A DNA stretch of 64,000 bases from Gnetum montanum (GCA_015680685.1 MNCI01024020.1:270642-334641); one strand, 5' to 3'. Counted from the first letter of the stretch, positions 33,651 through 45,872 are shown. The notes: generated by a model from the sequence alone, not told the origin. Translations and numbers: made by a program.

Positions 33651-34299
33651 CAAAAGATTACCTTATCCTCAAGGTAACCCAAGCAGTTACACCAACCCTC
33701 AACATATTATCTGAGTGGAACTCCACCACAAATGAATGATCAGTATCAGCAATGGAAACACCTATGTTCATGGGGAATGCCACCACCACATCAATAATAT
33801 TCTTACCATCAACATAACCTATATGGTTATTACATTTAGTAGCCAATCTCTTTACATGACTCTACTAGTCATGTCGCTCCTCAACCGCACTACCAAACCC
33901 CCGAATACTATAGAACTACTTCTTAGGGTGATGCTCCACATACGTACTATTCTTCTCATCTGATCACATTTCTTCCACCCTCAACTCCATTACCACCTGC
34001 CCCAACTATGTAGGGCAAGCTTCGTACCTAGCCACAACAACATAATGCTACAAGGGCTATCAATCCTCAACCTACTATTGGTTTAGACAATCGCACAAAG
34101 AAGAGACCTTTCTTTAGAACTAATAGTCCAATCAAGTCTTTACAATCACAAGTGGATAATTGTCTAAATGCCTTGCCATTGTTTAAATCTTTGGAACTCC
34201 CTTCGAATCAAGAATCACACCCAATGTACATGATCATGTTGACTCATGCCATTATTAATTGAATTAAGGCTGATCATCTTCCTAGGAAATTCTCTACTT

Positions 34300-34740
34300 C
34301 TGAAAGTCCCCTTATATATTTGCAAATTGCTAGGAATGAGCCTTGCAAAGCTCTTTTGGATTTAGGTTCTGGCATTAACTTAATCTCTCAAGAAATGTAC
34401 AAAGCCTAGAACCTTCCTCCACTAAAAAAGAGTAACATTCATTTAAAGTTGGCTGACCAATCCATCATCATCCCATTAAGACTAGTGAAGGACATTGTCA
34501 CCACTATTTGTGGGTGGTCATATCCAATCAATTTCTTAGTGATTCAAGTCAAAAAATATCAGGGGGACTTCCCAATCATAATGGGAAGAGCATGGCTAAG
34601 CAAGATTGACACATCCCTAGGCATACGTGATCTTTTCCTAGAAATATCAAAGGAAAATGTGTTTGGAAAGATCGAGAAGAAGAAAGTTTCATGCATCACA
34701 TACAATGACACAGGGTGCAACTACATGCAAAAGGCCTAGT
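34300..34740 (+). pseudogene. pro: Aspartic protease of the Athila-like element (decayed)
   Basis: KALLDLGSGINLISQEMYKA (34339-34410) is followed by KLADQSIIIPLRLVKDIV and FPIIMGRAWLSKIDTSLGI. Athila proteases typically read CDLGASVNLMP at the active site, then LADxS and P(I/L)ILGRPFL. The match in order and spacing is good. One TAG follows the active-site block; the rest of the frame stays open to 34739. Confidence 0.8.
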
Positions 34741-34844
34741 TTATACAACACTTAACCTTGCCTGCATGAAACCAATGTGCACAAGTGACTAATGTACAAA
34801 GATGTCTGTATGTAGTAGCCACAAGATAGGAAGGCACCCAGTGG

Positions 34845-35990
34845 TTGATAGTTGACCAAGAGAGCAATTCAACTATATGCATTGAACCAACTGAGAGCTT
34901 GATTTGTGCCTATATCGATAGCATAGATTCATTAAAGCAAGTACATTGCCAACTTCCAAGTACTGATACCAAAAATACCAACTGGGGGAAGTTGAAAATT
35001 CATGACGTGTTTAAGCGAGAGCCCATCGAATTAAAACTGTTGCCCACCAATATGGAATATACATTTCTTAGGAATGGAAACCTAGTAATCATTAATGCTA
35101 AGATCACTCCTCAACAAAATGAAAAGTTGCTAAAGATGGTAAACAAATGGTCAAAAACCTTTGCTTGGTCATATCCCAAATTAATCAAAATAGATCCTAG
35201 GATATGCCAACATAGAATTTACACTGACTCTTCTATGAAACCTCAACAAAAATTGAAAGATGATTGAACCCAAAGCTTAAGCAAGTAGTCAAAGAAGAAA
35301 TTAAGTAACTTTTGAAGGCTAGGTTCATCTACCCATTGTTGATAGTGAATCAGTTAGCCCATTAGTCATTGTGCCTACAAAGGGAGGTAAATGGAGGGTG
35401 TGTATAGACTTTAGGCTATTAAACATGGCAACATTTAAAGAGCATTTTCCTTTGCCATTCATTGATCAAGTCTTAGATACCATTGTAGGGCATTGTTATT
35501 ATAGTTTTCTGGATGGTTACAATGGATACAATCAAATTCAAATAGAACTAGAAGACCAAGCCAAGACTACATTCACAAGTCTTTGGGGGACATTTGCATA
35601 TAGGTAGATGCCATTTGGCTTGTTCAATGCCTTGGAAACATTTCAACACTTGGTTCTAAGTATATTTTAACAGCAAATAGGGAATGGTGTGAAGGCATTT
35701 ATGGATGATTTCTCCACCTACGGAGCAAACTTTGAACAAGCATTGGACTGATTAGAGCAAGTACTGAAATGATGTGTAGAAACTAACTTAAGGATCAATT
35801 GGAAAAAAGGCCATTTAATGGTCTAAGAAGGCATTGTTTTAGGGCATAAGATTTCACAAATAGGGATAGAAGTAGATCACGAAAATATTAAAGTCATCCA
35901 AAGAATCACTCAACCTGAAACTATAAAAGATGTTCAATCATTCCTTGGACATACTGGCTATTATAGATGCTTTATCGAGAACTTTTTGAA
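34845..35990 (+). pseudogene. rt: Reverse transcriptase of the Athila-like element (decayed)
   Basis: After a pre-RT segment (FLRNGNLVIINAKITPQQ, LLKMVNKWSKTFAWSY), the domain begins near 35290: MPTKGGKWRVCIDFRLLN, HFPLPFIDQVLDTIVGHC, YSFLDGYNGYNQIQI, MPFGLFNALETFQ and FMDDFSTYG (35699-35725). The FMDDFS-YG active site is typical of Athila. VLGHKISQIGIEVD and SFLGHTGYYRCFIENF follow. At least eight stops are spread through it. Confidence 0.88.
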
Positions 35991-36633
35991 GATTGCAAAA
36001 CCATTGGTAGAATTAATAAAAAAATACGTATCCTTTGAATGGATCAAGGATTGTAAGTTAGCCTTCCAAACCTTGAAGCAAAAGCTCGTAGAAACACCCA
36101 TTCTACAAGCTCTTGACTAGTCCAGACCATTTCATATAATGACTAATGTGTCCAACTTTGCTTTAGGAGCCATACTTACATAGTTAGATGATAAAAAATG
36201 ACCCTATTACATTCACTATGAAAATCAAAGTATTGCTGGTGCACAGCTTAACTACACCACAACAGAAAAAGAGTTAATGACTGTTGTGTTTGCACTAGAA
36301 AAATTCAAGCACTATGTGTTAGGCTATAAGATATTTGTACAGATAAATCATAGTGCAGTTCTGTACTTGATGAATAAACCAATGGTAAGCCCTTGCATCA
36401 TATGGTGGCTTGTGATCTTACAAGAGTTTGATCTTACAATGATCGATTGTAAAGACACCAAGAATGTTGTTGCTGATCAGTTATCTCAATTACGATGGGA
36501 CAATAAAGAGGACGAATATCCAATCTATGACTACTTCCCTGATGAACTCCTCTTTGCAGGTGTAATAAACAATCAATTAACCACAGATACAAATTGGTAT
36601 AGTAGCATTCTTACCTATCTTCTCACATACTAA
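35991..36633 (+). pseudogene. rnh: RNase H of the Athila-like element (decayed)
   Basis: Reads VSFEWIKDCKLAFQTLKQKL, FALGAILT, AQLNYTTTEKELMTVVFALE, KFKHYVLGYKIFVQINHSAV, then DCKDTKNVVADQLSQL and the acidic tail typical of gypsy RNase H. The catalytic TEKEL Glu is kept; the TDHSAL-like Asp is Asn (QINHSAV). A 118-codon stretch (36277-36633) is still open. Confidence 0.85.
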
Positions 36634-36639
36634 ACACCA

Positions 36640-37870
36640 CAAGGGCTAGACATTAAAAACAAACAACAGTTTCTTCACCAAGCCAAATATTTCATGGAAA
36701 TCAATGAACACCTTTATAAGGTATGTTCCAATGGCTTGGTCCAATGGTGTGTTCCCAATGTAGATCACTTGTGAGTTTTCCAAGATCCTCATGAGGGCCC
36801 TTGTGGTGGTCATTTAGCTAGGAGACAAATAACCATAAAAATCTTGCTTGCAGGATATTATTGGCCTACATTGTTCTTGGATGCTCATTATTTCATCCAA
36901 TCTTGTGAGCGCTACCAACACGATGGGGGAATGACTGCTAGAATGGAGGCCCCACAACAATGGATTCAACCTTTAGAACCCTTTGACATATGGGGTATCA
37001 ATTTTATGGGGCCTACTATTACACCAATGTCCAATGGAAAAGCCTACATTATTGTTGAGGTTGACTATTATACAAAATGAGCAGAAGTAGCTACTGTTAT
37101 TGACTGTACATCATCTACTGCTGCATGATTTGTTCAACAAAAAATTGTAAATAGGTTTTATGTACCTTGTGCACTTATTTCTGATAATGGTACACATTTT
37201 ACAAGTGCAACCTTTTGAAAATTAATGCAACATGTAGGAGTTGAGCATAAGCTGACTACACCATATCATCCCCAAGCGAATGGTCAAGCCGAAGTCATCA
37301 ATAGGGAAATTACAAAAATATTGACACAAACCATTAGCAAATATAGGTAAGACTAGAGCACAAAATTGAATGATGCTCTTTGGGCATACTCCTCCACATG
37401 GAAACTCCTTATAAGCTATTTTTCCTATGAGTTAGTATACAGTAAACTTCCAACACTCCCTATCCAAGCTAAACTTCATACACTATCTACAACATGTGAC
37501 CTCAAACTTGACCTCATTCTAGCATAGAAAGAATGGTTGATGAACCTTAACTCGCTAGATGAAAATTGATTAGCCACCCTGCCATCCAATGAATTGCATA
37601 AGGCCTTCGACAAACAATGCCATGACCTATGACTTAGAAAAGTTACATACCAACCAAGGGATAAGGTTCTTTATTGGAATCTCACAGATGTGCCACAATG
37701 AACTAAATTTCAAATGCTATAGGAAGGATCTTATATCATTCATGAAACTTCTCCTTTAGGGGCCATGATGATCTATAAACCTAAAAGCTTGGATAGGAAA
37801 TTATTAGTCAACATCCAACAAACTAAACCTTTCCATGAGCCTAAAATAGCTACTTCTAAAACTACCTCTA
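36640..37870 (+). pseudogene. int: Integrase of the Athila-like element (decayed)
   Basis: The zinc-binding region reads DPHEGPCGGHLARRQITIKI, then YWPTLFLDAHYFIQSCERYQ; the last Cys of HHCC is Tyr. In the catalytic core the first Asp is Asn (WGINFMGP instead of WGIDFMGP), the second is kept (ALISDNGTHF) and the Glu is kept (NGQAEVINREI). The C terminus has YQPRDKVLYWN and GSYIIHETSPLGAMMI. Stops interrupt it. It would insert the element cDNA. Confidence 0.85.
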
Positions 37871-39652
37871 TTAATGGACAACCTCGCTCATTATTTCAGA
37901 TCTCCTCCTTCCAACTCAGTCATGGGGGAGATGGCCACTAATGCTAACCATTCTAAAGCCCTCAATTCCTTTGTCTTGTTTTTTGTTTTACACATTCTTT
38001 ATCTTTATTTGTTTTTGTTTTACAACATTGTTAAAATTTTTAATATTTCTTTCTCTATTACATTTTGTTTGAATTACTCTCACTTGTCATATCATAATAA
38101 CTGCTCCCATGGATGGGTTCTACTATAATAGTGTTGATTGATAATTTTTGGTTTTACCTTTGAATTTTAATGTTAACACTAGTATATGGTTACTTTTGAT
38201 AAAACATGCAATGATTCCATGTCATTCATTCATCCATTCCACTCTATGGTCTTCCTTTGTTTTGGAAGTGTACTATCCCTTTTTCTAATCAAACCCACTA
38301 AGAAATTTGTGTCTTGATATTTTTCAAACTAAGGAAAGATTCAAATGGATTGAAAAGGATGTGACTTCAAGGGGATTCGATGCATTGTGATGGCTATGCT
38401 GGCTATTCTCTTGGGTACTTGGATATTTTTTCACAGGTTGGCCACCATTCCGTTTTCAACCAATATCAAGAAGTTGCACAAATCAAATATGTCTTTGCAT
38501 GGTGTGGTTCTCATGCAAAAATAAAAGAAATAAAGAACAAAACTAGTGAGAATTCAAAGTATACCCCTTAGACATAATAAAGGAACACGGGCTACAAGCA
38601 TTAGTTATGACACTAGAAAGACATGTTACCCATGTCTAAAGGTTTCCTCTAACTATCACCCTATCTTGCTTCCTACTTCTCTATCTTTCTCTTGGTGGAA
38701 TGGTGATGGCTCTATGGAAACATTCTTGTTACTTCAAGAGAATGAGTTGGTCAAGTGTGTTTATGCAAAGTCATTGGATGTGGTTAGTTTTAATCTAGAT
38801 TTGGAATGAATTCTATTAAGTCACCTTAATCACATACTATAGAAGGGACTCTACACAACCTTGATTTTGGGATTCCATTCCATTCCATTTTCTCTTTCTA
38901 TATTACTTTCCATATTCCACCTCATTGGCGATTTAATAATTAGTCTATATCCTGGTTGATGCATTGTTATTATTTGGTAAATTCATATGCGTAAGTTCTT
39001 AACCATTTTTTCCATATGTCATTCCTAGAGCCTAGGGACTCTTTGGTTTGTAGGTTTGTCAAGGCATAAAGGGCATGAGCCTGCTTTGGCGAGGATCCAC
39101 TGGGATTCATTTTTGGTGCAATTGTTAAGCTCTTTCCCTTAAACATTTCTTGCAATCAACTATTTCTCATTTAACCCCATCTATGATATCCATTTTTATC
39201 TACCCTTCTATACATTTTTATTGGCCTCACCATTGTTTCTCTAATCTTCCTTGTTCTTCCATTTTTTGTCTTATTACTATCGAAGGTTCATTCTTAGTCA
39301 TGGGGGTCCCCATTGCAAATTTTTTTTCATTCCATTACTTATCTCACCCCTACACCTTGGGTAGTTATCAGTTACAAACCTCTAACCTAGTATCTACCAT
39401 ACCCACAACCTAGCCAATGTGCTTCATATCAAGGTTGGGTATCAACTACATCCTATCTTATCTATCCTTGCTAATTCATGATTGTGTTGTGTGTGTAGAT
39501 GGTGATTACATGAACAATGGATTGGGATAAGAGGGAGAACTTAGGATGGACTGAAGTAAGAGAATTTATGCAAGGAATAAGTTTGGTCATGTTGTAGTAG
39601 ATGAACAATGGTGTGCACATTTTTGACATCAATAGCAATGCACCTCATTTTC

Positions 39653-39698
<46 letters not shown>

Positions 39699-39912
39699 TT
39701 CTCTCTCTCTTCAAGCTATCCAATGAGGGTCTGGATGTTATCCATGTATAGTATTCCCCACAATGGTTATGAACACCAATGCTATAATATGTTTGTTGAT
39801 CCATTCAGCAGGCACTTAAGTCTATCATTCCATGTCACTGTTAGATTGTTGTTCAGTTAATAATCTCATACCTTCCCAATATTTTGTAATGAACTCTAGG
39901 ACGAGTTTTCAT
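37871..39912 (+). other. 2-kb non-coding tail of the Athila-like element
   Basis: Where Athila elements often carry an env-like gene, I see no signal peptide, membrane segment or recognisable frame. Present are a polypurine-like CAGTCATGGGGGAGATGG at 37917-37934, a second TTAGTCATGGGGGTCC at 39294-39309, and a CT microsatellite at about 39657-39712. Confidence 0.6.
39657..39712. repeat. (CT)n microsatellite
   Basis: About 56 bases of nearly pure CT with two TTT interruptions. Confidence 0.95.
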
Positions 39913-39927
39913 TTAGTCATGGGGGTA
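39913..39927 (+). other. Polypurine tract of the Athila-like element
   Basis: TTAGTCATGGGGGTA directly precedes the 3' LTR start TGATGAGT. Similar stretches at 37917 and 39294 are not followed by an LTR. Confidence 0.75.
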
Positions 39928-40749
39928 TGATGAGTTGCAATATTGGGTTCGTGATATCATGTCTATGATATTAGAGCCCACCAAGCAATATCGGACACCC
40001 GATGTTGAAACCTATCTTGTTGCCTATAAATAAGAGGCAGGCGCATTTGGTAGGTTAGTTTTTCTAGTCCCTTAGCCAAATTCTTGTAGCTTTTTTCTTT
40101 TCATAGTTACAATTATTTCTGAGTGCCCATAGTAGGAGTCATAAAGTGAACAAATATTTATTCGAGCATTGTGTACCTCAGCACACCTTGTGTCTGGAAA
40201 TAAAGATGAACTTTGTAATAAACCTTGCAACATTTAGAATAGCTTATTTATTGCATTTCATGTTATTTGTAGTTATTTAATGCTTTCATTAGTTAATTGA
40301 AATTATTTTTATAGAATAATTAAATTTCAACAAGTAAGCACACTCAACACAACTATTTTGAGCATACGTGGAACACTTGGTAACCCAGTAACAACTAGCG
40401 TTTGGTAATCCCAGTAGTGTTCCACTAGTTCAGGATGTGTCCATAAAGTGGGAACAAATGCTGGTGTTAGTACTAGTTAAAGAATAGTTAATTAGTTAAA
40501 TTAAATTAGTTATTGAGTATTTCATTTCTCTATTTCAAGCATCAATAATATAAAACATAAAAATAATAAAAATCATATACCTCAAGTTTACTTAACCATA
40601 TCACTATGCCTTACAAGTAAGCTTGGGAAGACAAAGCTCACCATTGTTCTGTATAAGAAAATAACCACTTAATCCTTGGAGGTCAACCAGATCATGTGTG
40701 AAGGCTCATATTCGTATGGTTGGATGTAGGGGTACTGAGCCACTCATCA
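39928..40749 (+). repeat. 3' LTR of the Athila-like element
   Basis: Aligns with 30740-31565 from end to end with scattered substitutions and very small indels. TATA box at 40025-40032. Followed by AGTAC, the partner of AGTAA at 30735. Confidence 0.9.
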
Positions 40750-42857
40750 AGTACCAACTCACTTCTATCAATCATCCATTGTAGATCATCCTACAAGGCC
40801 ATGCAAAAGTTAGTGTTGTGCTAAGGCAACTAATGATAGCAACAAAACCTATCCAACCTAAAATTTTTTGGCACTTGGGGCTCATTCAGGGTTGCCGAGG
40901 TGGGTTTCCTCAAGAGCTCATAATATCTACCATGTCTCTTGTGAGCATCCTCCAAAATCTGCTTGTATTAGATACATCCAACTTTCAGCAGTTGATCCAA
41001 CAATTTTAAAGGTTTATGGGGTAGTGGGATATGCTTTAAGTGATTCTTGCACTTAAAATTAGGCCTCAAAGTCACTTATTTTATGGCTACCAATGCTATA
41101 GGTTTGTTGGTTATTGTGTTATAAGTTGGTTGGTTGTTGTGCTAGAGCTAGTAGTCTTGTTGTTGACCAAGGCCTTAGGTGGCCTGGCTATTGGCTTTGG
41201 ATTAGTTGTTTTGGCTTCATTGGCCATAGTTTCCATGGTTGTAGTTTGTTTCCCCTTGTTTTTTTTCTTCTTGGCATGTAAGTTCTTATAGGCCATGTAG
41301 ACCAAGTTCTTGATGGCTTTCATCACATCCTATAGGATTTTAGTTTGGGCAAAAGCTTGGCTTAGGGATTATAGGGCCAAGTAGTATAGTTTTGACTTGA
41401 TAAAGTCATTAACTCCATCCTTGAAGATGGCCAGAAGATGCATCTCTACTATAGGCTTGAAAATTTCATTTAGCGATATGCTCTAACTTTGGATATACTT
41501 TTGCATAGGCTCTAGATGGCCCTACTTGATTTGCATGAGCTAGTCAATGATGGTTTTTGGCTTCAAGTTGTACTTGAAGCATGTTACAAACTAACTTAGC
41601 AGATCCTCCAAAGAGGAGATAAAGGTCATGGGTAATGCCTAGTACCAATCGAGTGCCTTACCCATGAGTGACATGGCGAAGACATGTATGATGATGTGTG
41701 GCTATGCCTACAGTAATAGGCACTTAGATTGAAAGGTCACTAGGTGGGCATTAGGGTTCCCTTCACTATTGTACTTAGTGAAGTGGGGTAGTGGGATCCC
41801 TGTTGGGAGAGTCAATGGTTGAATAACAGGACTTATGGGATCATCCTAGTAAAAGTCCATCACATAAACTATTTCAAAGGAGGTAGCCTTGACCCACTTC
41901 ACCTCTTTCATTAAGGTTTGTATTAGCTAGAATGCCTAGTCCAAGCCTTGAGATGTGGTAGTTGGCTATGCTTATAACATTGCTTGTTGTGCTGGTTGCA
42001 TGGTTCATGATCTGGCTATAGGTTATGGAGCCACATGAGATACTTGCTATGTTGGTTGTGCCATAGGCACAGTGGCTAGGGCCAACCATGTGTGTATGGT
42101 TCAAACCATTGTAGAGGATGCCAACAAGATAGGCAAGGCATAAGATGCTTAAGTCATTTGTGGATAAGCAGTATGCACAATGTGCACATAGGACTATGCA
42201 GGCATGATGGTTGTTAGCAAGGATGACTAAGAAGGTTGTGAAAATGCCATAAAGGGAAAGTTTACTAGATGTACTACATCTTGGTGTGTGTACTATGATT
42301 TTTGGATATCCATCATGGGTGTTGACCTAGATGGTGACACTAGGGCTATAACTATCTCTAGAAAGAAAGGTGGATGGGATTGTGGGAGGATAAGATCAAG
42401 GATTGTCCACTGGAAGGAGGCATGGAAAGAGTTCTCATGCTTAGAACAATCTTGAAACTCATCCTACTCTTCTTGCAGGGGATTTTCATAATCCATCCCT
42501 ACCTCACCCTCACTAGTTCAGATGTTAGGCTAGGATCCACCGATAAGATTCGATAAGCAAGATGAAGTCAATGAAGGAAAGGACATATTGCTGTCCATTT
42601 CAATGGATCAGTTTGTAGCCCCTCTTGGCTTCTATGTTTGTGTGATCTACAAATAGGCTTGCTTGGAGCTTCACATATATGAATTTGTACTACTCATCAT
42701 TGAGCACTATATACTTTGGATCCTAGTTGCACAACCTAAGGAATTACCTCAGCTCTACCATGGTAGGATTAGCAAGGCAATCAATCCTATTTTCTTATTG
42801 AGTAGGTAGAATAGAAAATGTGCTCAAAACGAATGCTAAAGGTTGTTTGGAATTCAT
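40750..42857 (-). pseudogene. gag: gag of the large host element, left of the nested insertion (decayed)
   Basis: The minus-strand ATG at 42857 starts MNSKQPLAFVLST; then come NPTMVEL, KYIVLNDE, YKFIYVKLQASLFVDHTNIE and AKRGYKLIH, collinear with the plus-strand copy from 1806. Later parts match the gag of 45878-55889, including the block ahead of the insertion near 40880-40750. The Athila-like element interrupts it, and gag resumes at 30739. Many TAG codons and several frameshifts. Gag would form the particle shell. Confidence 0.8.
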
Positions 42858-42869
42858 GGTGCTAATTGC

Positions 42870-43342
42870 AAAAAAAAAAAAAAGCCAACTCTGAGAACTA
42901 TAGAAAAATAGCCAAGTCTGGAAATTACAGAAAATTGACTAAGTCTAAAAGCTGTAGAGAAATGGCTAACTCTAGAGAAAATCACTAAGTCTAAATATTG
43001 CAAAAAAATGGCTAAGTATAGAGACTATGATATCTATAGTAAGAGCTAACTATGCTTTCTATGCTAAGATCCAACTACACTCTCTACTGAGAGCCCAAAA
43101 TTTAGCTAATTGTAGGAATGTATGTTTTGGGGTTGCTATGTAGGGTTCTAGGGGAACCAACAATGGGGTCTAGTCTACACCAACTAGCTAGTGGACTATA
43201 CTTGCACTAGCCTAAGATCCAACTACTGCCAAATGTGGCAAGTCCATAGGGATGTTGGGTCTATGCTAGCTCAAAGCTAGCAATGATGATGCAAAGATCA
43301 CATGAGATAACCAATGAAGTCTGAAAAAGGACATTGGATCAA
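42870..43342 (-). other. Leader of the large host element with short tandem repeats
   Basis: Between primer site and gag. It holds a poly-A run at about 42871-42883 and a loose ~30-bp repeat (AGAAAAATGGCTAAGTCTAG type) at about 42885-43030. Further right is a segment resembling LTR repeats (AACTACACTCTCTACTGAGA). Confidence 0.6.
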
Positions 43343-43359
43343 CCCTCCTTCTAGCACCA
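43343..43359 (-). other. Primer-binding site of the large host element, tRNA-Asn type
   Basis: On the minus strand TGGTGCTAGAAGGAGGG lies 6 nt inside the LTR. It differs from the complement of plant tRNA-Asn(GUU) at one position, a C to T at a CpG (TGGCG to TGGTG). Confidence 0.88.
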
Positions 43360-44014
43360 GAAAATTGTAGTGACCAAGAACATCGATGGCTACATGGAAG
43401 ATTGAGAGGCTTGTAGGTACATAGCTTTCACCTTGAGTCCACATGAGGGCCTACTAGAGGCAGAGATGGGGCTCTTAGAATGATCTTGTTAATTGAATGG
43501 GAAATTACAAAATTCAATGCCAAATGATGCTAACTGTTGAGCGATTTCAATGAAAAATAAAAGTTTTAATGCACAACGATGCATGAAAATAATAAAAAAT
43601 ATAAGTAAAATGCTAAAATGCAAGTAAAAATGCATAGGGAAAGAGAGCAAGAGAGAAAGCGAAACCACCCCAAAATAGGTTAAGCGTAGTTAACTTTATA
43701 AGTTGTGAGAAGGTACATAGTGTACAGTAGGTGTAGTGGGTAGCATAGTCATAGTATCAAGGTGTTTGCCCACAAAGATTGATGTTCTACCATGGTGTCT
43801 ATGACTACTAGGTTGGCCACCATAGTGTGCAGTGGATTGCGATGGTCTACGATGTTCCACAATGAGCTATGGTGGTGTGCGAATGCCTTGCCTTGTCAAA
43901 ATGCCAAACATGCTTTCAAATTTGCTAGTCTCACTTCAAGTTTTTCCAGCCCTACTTTAGATTTTTTCAACCCTACTTTAGATTTTCCAAATCATAAAAT
44001 TTCAAGGGTTGGGG

Positions 44015-44022
44015 TATTTATA
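44015..44022 (-). promoter_or_regulatory. TATA box of the 5' LTR, large host element
   Basis: TATAAATACCCC on the minus strand, about 1,040 bp from the LTR start, matching the sister LTRs. It is the likely promoter for the host genomic RNA. Confidence 0.7.
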
Positions 44023-44399
44023 GGCCTAGGGTTCTCGTGGAATGCATATTGGTTGCCACATGGTAGTGGGATGGTTGGGAATACGCTACGACCAACTATG
44101 CTCTCCACTAAAGTAAGCAGTGTTATGCTCTTGTGTGCTCTAATGGACTCTGTGAGACTAACAAACTATGACTACACTACCAACTGCATGTTCATGAGCT
44201 AAATAGGACTACAATGTACCTAAAAAAAGGTGAAAATGCAACTTTGGAGACTACACTCTGGGACTATTTTTCCCACTGTCTTAAGTGGGGTCAAGCATAG
44301 TTATAATTTGGGAACAAAAGAAAGTATAACAAAGATGCATTTTTGCTAACTACACTTGTTGTAGGTGTGTTGGAGCTAAGTTGAGTGCCAGTGCTACAT

Positions 44400-45020
44400 T
44401 GTGGAGGCCACTAGATGTTTTTTTGTCTGACTATGCTCAACTACACTCTAGACTAGGGGAGAGTGTAGTCCAACACTTAGAAAACGTTTTGCAGAACATG
44501 GTTGTGTTCTAACTATGCTCTCCATAGGAGGTTGACTATGCTCCCAACTAAGGTTGAGTGTAGTCTCAGCACTTGAAAAAGTTTTGCAAAATTTGACTTA
44601 TAGTTGACTACACTTGACTATGCTCCAATCTAGTGGAGAGCATAGTCTCAACACTTAGAAAATTTTTTGTCAAATTGGGCCTTCCATGCTAACTACACTT
44701 GACTACACTCTAGTGCAGTGGAAAGCATAGTCTTAGCACTTAGAAAAATTTGCAACTATTGGCTTGACACTTAGAAAAATTTGCAAAATTGACCTTTGGT
44801 GTTGACTATGCTCTCTGTTAAGCTAGCTACACTCCAGTGTAGTGGAGAGCATAGTCCCAACACTTGTAGCTTCTTGCTTCATGATGACACTTAGGAAAAA
44901 TTACAAAAAATTAGTCTTTGGAGCTAACTATGCTCTCTACTAACTGACTACGCTATGGGATAGTGGAGAGTGTAGAGTAGCACTTAGAAAAACTTTTCTT
45001 CATGTTGACACTTAGACAAA
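44400..45020 (-). repeat. Hairpin tandem repeat in U3 of the 5' LTR
   Basis: Five or six units with GACTACGCTC...GAGCATAGTC cores and CAACACTTAGAAAAATTTT tails, as in the solo LTR. They lie between LTR start and TATA box. Confidence 0.75.
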
Positions 45021-45062
45021 TTTGTAGTAGAGAAGCTATTGTAAAAATTTGGTGGTGTTTCA

Positions 45063-45067
45063 CAAAT
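45063..45067. repeat. Target site duplication CAAAT (right copy)
   Basis: Exact copy of 18231-18235. Confidence 0.9.
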
Positions 45068-45872
45068 GAAATGTACTTACTATGATATGATTCATCTTAT
45101 AAATACCAACTCATCATCATGATATGATTCATGTAATGGTCATTATAAATATATGGTGCTTACTGTGATATAGTTCATGTTGTAAAAATTGGGATCATCA
45201 CCATGACATGCCTCATGCTATAAATATTATTTATGATTAATTATCAATAATATTTATGCCTCTTATTCTTATTTAAATCATTAATATGCCTCATTCTTCA
45301 ATATCATTATGCCTCATAACTATTCACCACAAATTTCGTCAAAAATTTAAAATAATTTAACAAACTATTGGGTCATTTAAAGACTTTAAATGTTTTAGCC
45401 TTATATCATAAATTCATTAAAGTTTATGCCACTTAAACTTCATTATAGCATCTTCAACTTTAAACATTGAAATTTATACCTTCATCTTTAGTAACACTTG
45501 TTAGAGTTAGTGTAGCAAAAGGTTTAGGGATGCAAAGCTTCTAAATTCTAAAATCAATAAAATTTGTAAACTTGGCTTAATCATAACTCATGATCAACTT
45601 GTGATTAATAGACTACAGGTCATGGTACCCTCATGGTGTAGTCATGCTTCCTAGCCATGGATCATGGTTAGGCTATGATTTCTATCAAGACTAAAAAATA
45701 ATGAGCACAAGTGGTGGTTGACTCATGGTTTGACCATCATGGGTTATGATGGCTTAACTATAAGTTATGATCATGTCATTGTTGCTAATAAAGCTACTTT
45801 TTTATTGTCTTGAATCTTCTCAATTAATTTTCCTTAATCATGAGTTGTGGGTTGCTCATAGTTTCCAAAACA
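45068..45872. other. AT-rich spacer between two complete elements
   Basis: No gene seen. At about 45073-45235 a loose ~55-bp repeat (ATGATATGATTCATG type) occurs. At 45590-45800 there is a run of TCATGGTT/AACCATGA-type words. Similar TCATGATT words appear on the far side of the next element (55900-56100), as expected if that element split the sequence. Confidence 0.5.

Larger units (their letters stand above)
30740..40749 (+). mobile_element. Complete Athila-like Ty3/gypsy element nested in host gag
   Basis: LTRs of 826 and 822 bp (30740-31565, 39928-40749), a tRNA-Asp-type primer site, then gag, protease, RT, RNase H, integrase, a 2-kb non-coding tail, a polypurine tract and the 3' LTR, all on the plus strand. 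The protease DLGSGINL motif and FMDD RT motif fit the Athila lineage, which also uses tRNA-Asp. No env-like ORF was recognised; Athila relatives without env, such as the pine element Gymny, are known. All genes carry stops. The LTRs look clearly more alike than those of the two Tat-like elements, agreeing with a younger insertion. Confidence 0.9.
18236..45062 (-). mobile_element. Complete Tat-like Ty3/gypsy element with nested insertions (large host)
   Basis: LTRs at 18236-19734 and 43366-45062 share TG...CA-type ends and are flanked by a perfect 5-bp duplication. On the minus strand the order is 5' LTR, tRNA-Asn primer site (43359-43343), leader, gag, protease, RT, RNase H, extra RNase H, integrase, 3' UTR, polypurine tract and 3' LTR. 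Total span is 26,827 bp; removing the Athila-like insert (10,010 bp) leaves about 16.8 kb, and removing the gene-like insert at about 25760-29570 leaves about 13 kb. All coding parts are decayed. The two LTRs differ by about 200 bp in length, pointing to later deletions. Confidence 0.9.
43366..45062 (-). repeat. 5' LTR of the large host element
   Basis: Plus-strand ends are TGTAGTGACC and GGTGGTGTTTCA. The primer site lies next to the TGTAG end, which makes this the 5' LTR of a minus-strand element. TATAAATA at 44022-44015 puts U3 at about 44025-45062, containing the hairpin repeat. Confidence 0.9.

Noticed and set aside
39541-39804. Arg-Glu repeat frame on the minus strand
   Set aside because: Translation of the CT microsatellite.
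37871-39912. env-like gene of the Athila-like element
   Set aside because: No signal peptide, membrane segment or conserved frame could be seen; the short open frames (e.g. 38546-38809) have no support.
43792-44202. 136-codon plus-strand open frame
   Set aside because: It lies in the R/U5 part of an LTR, antisense to the element, and the homologous LTR at 18236-19734 does not keep it.
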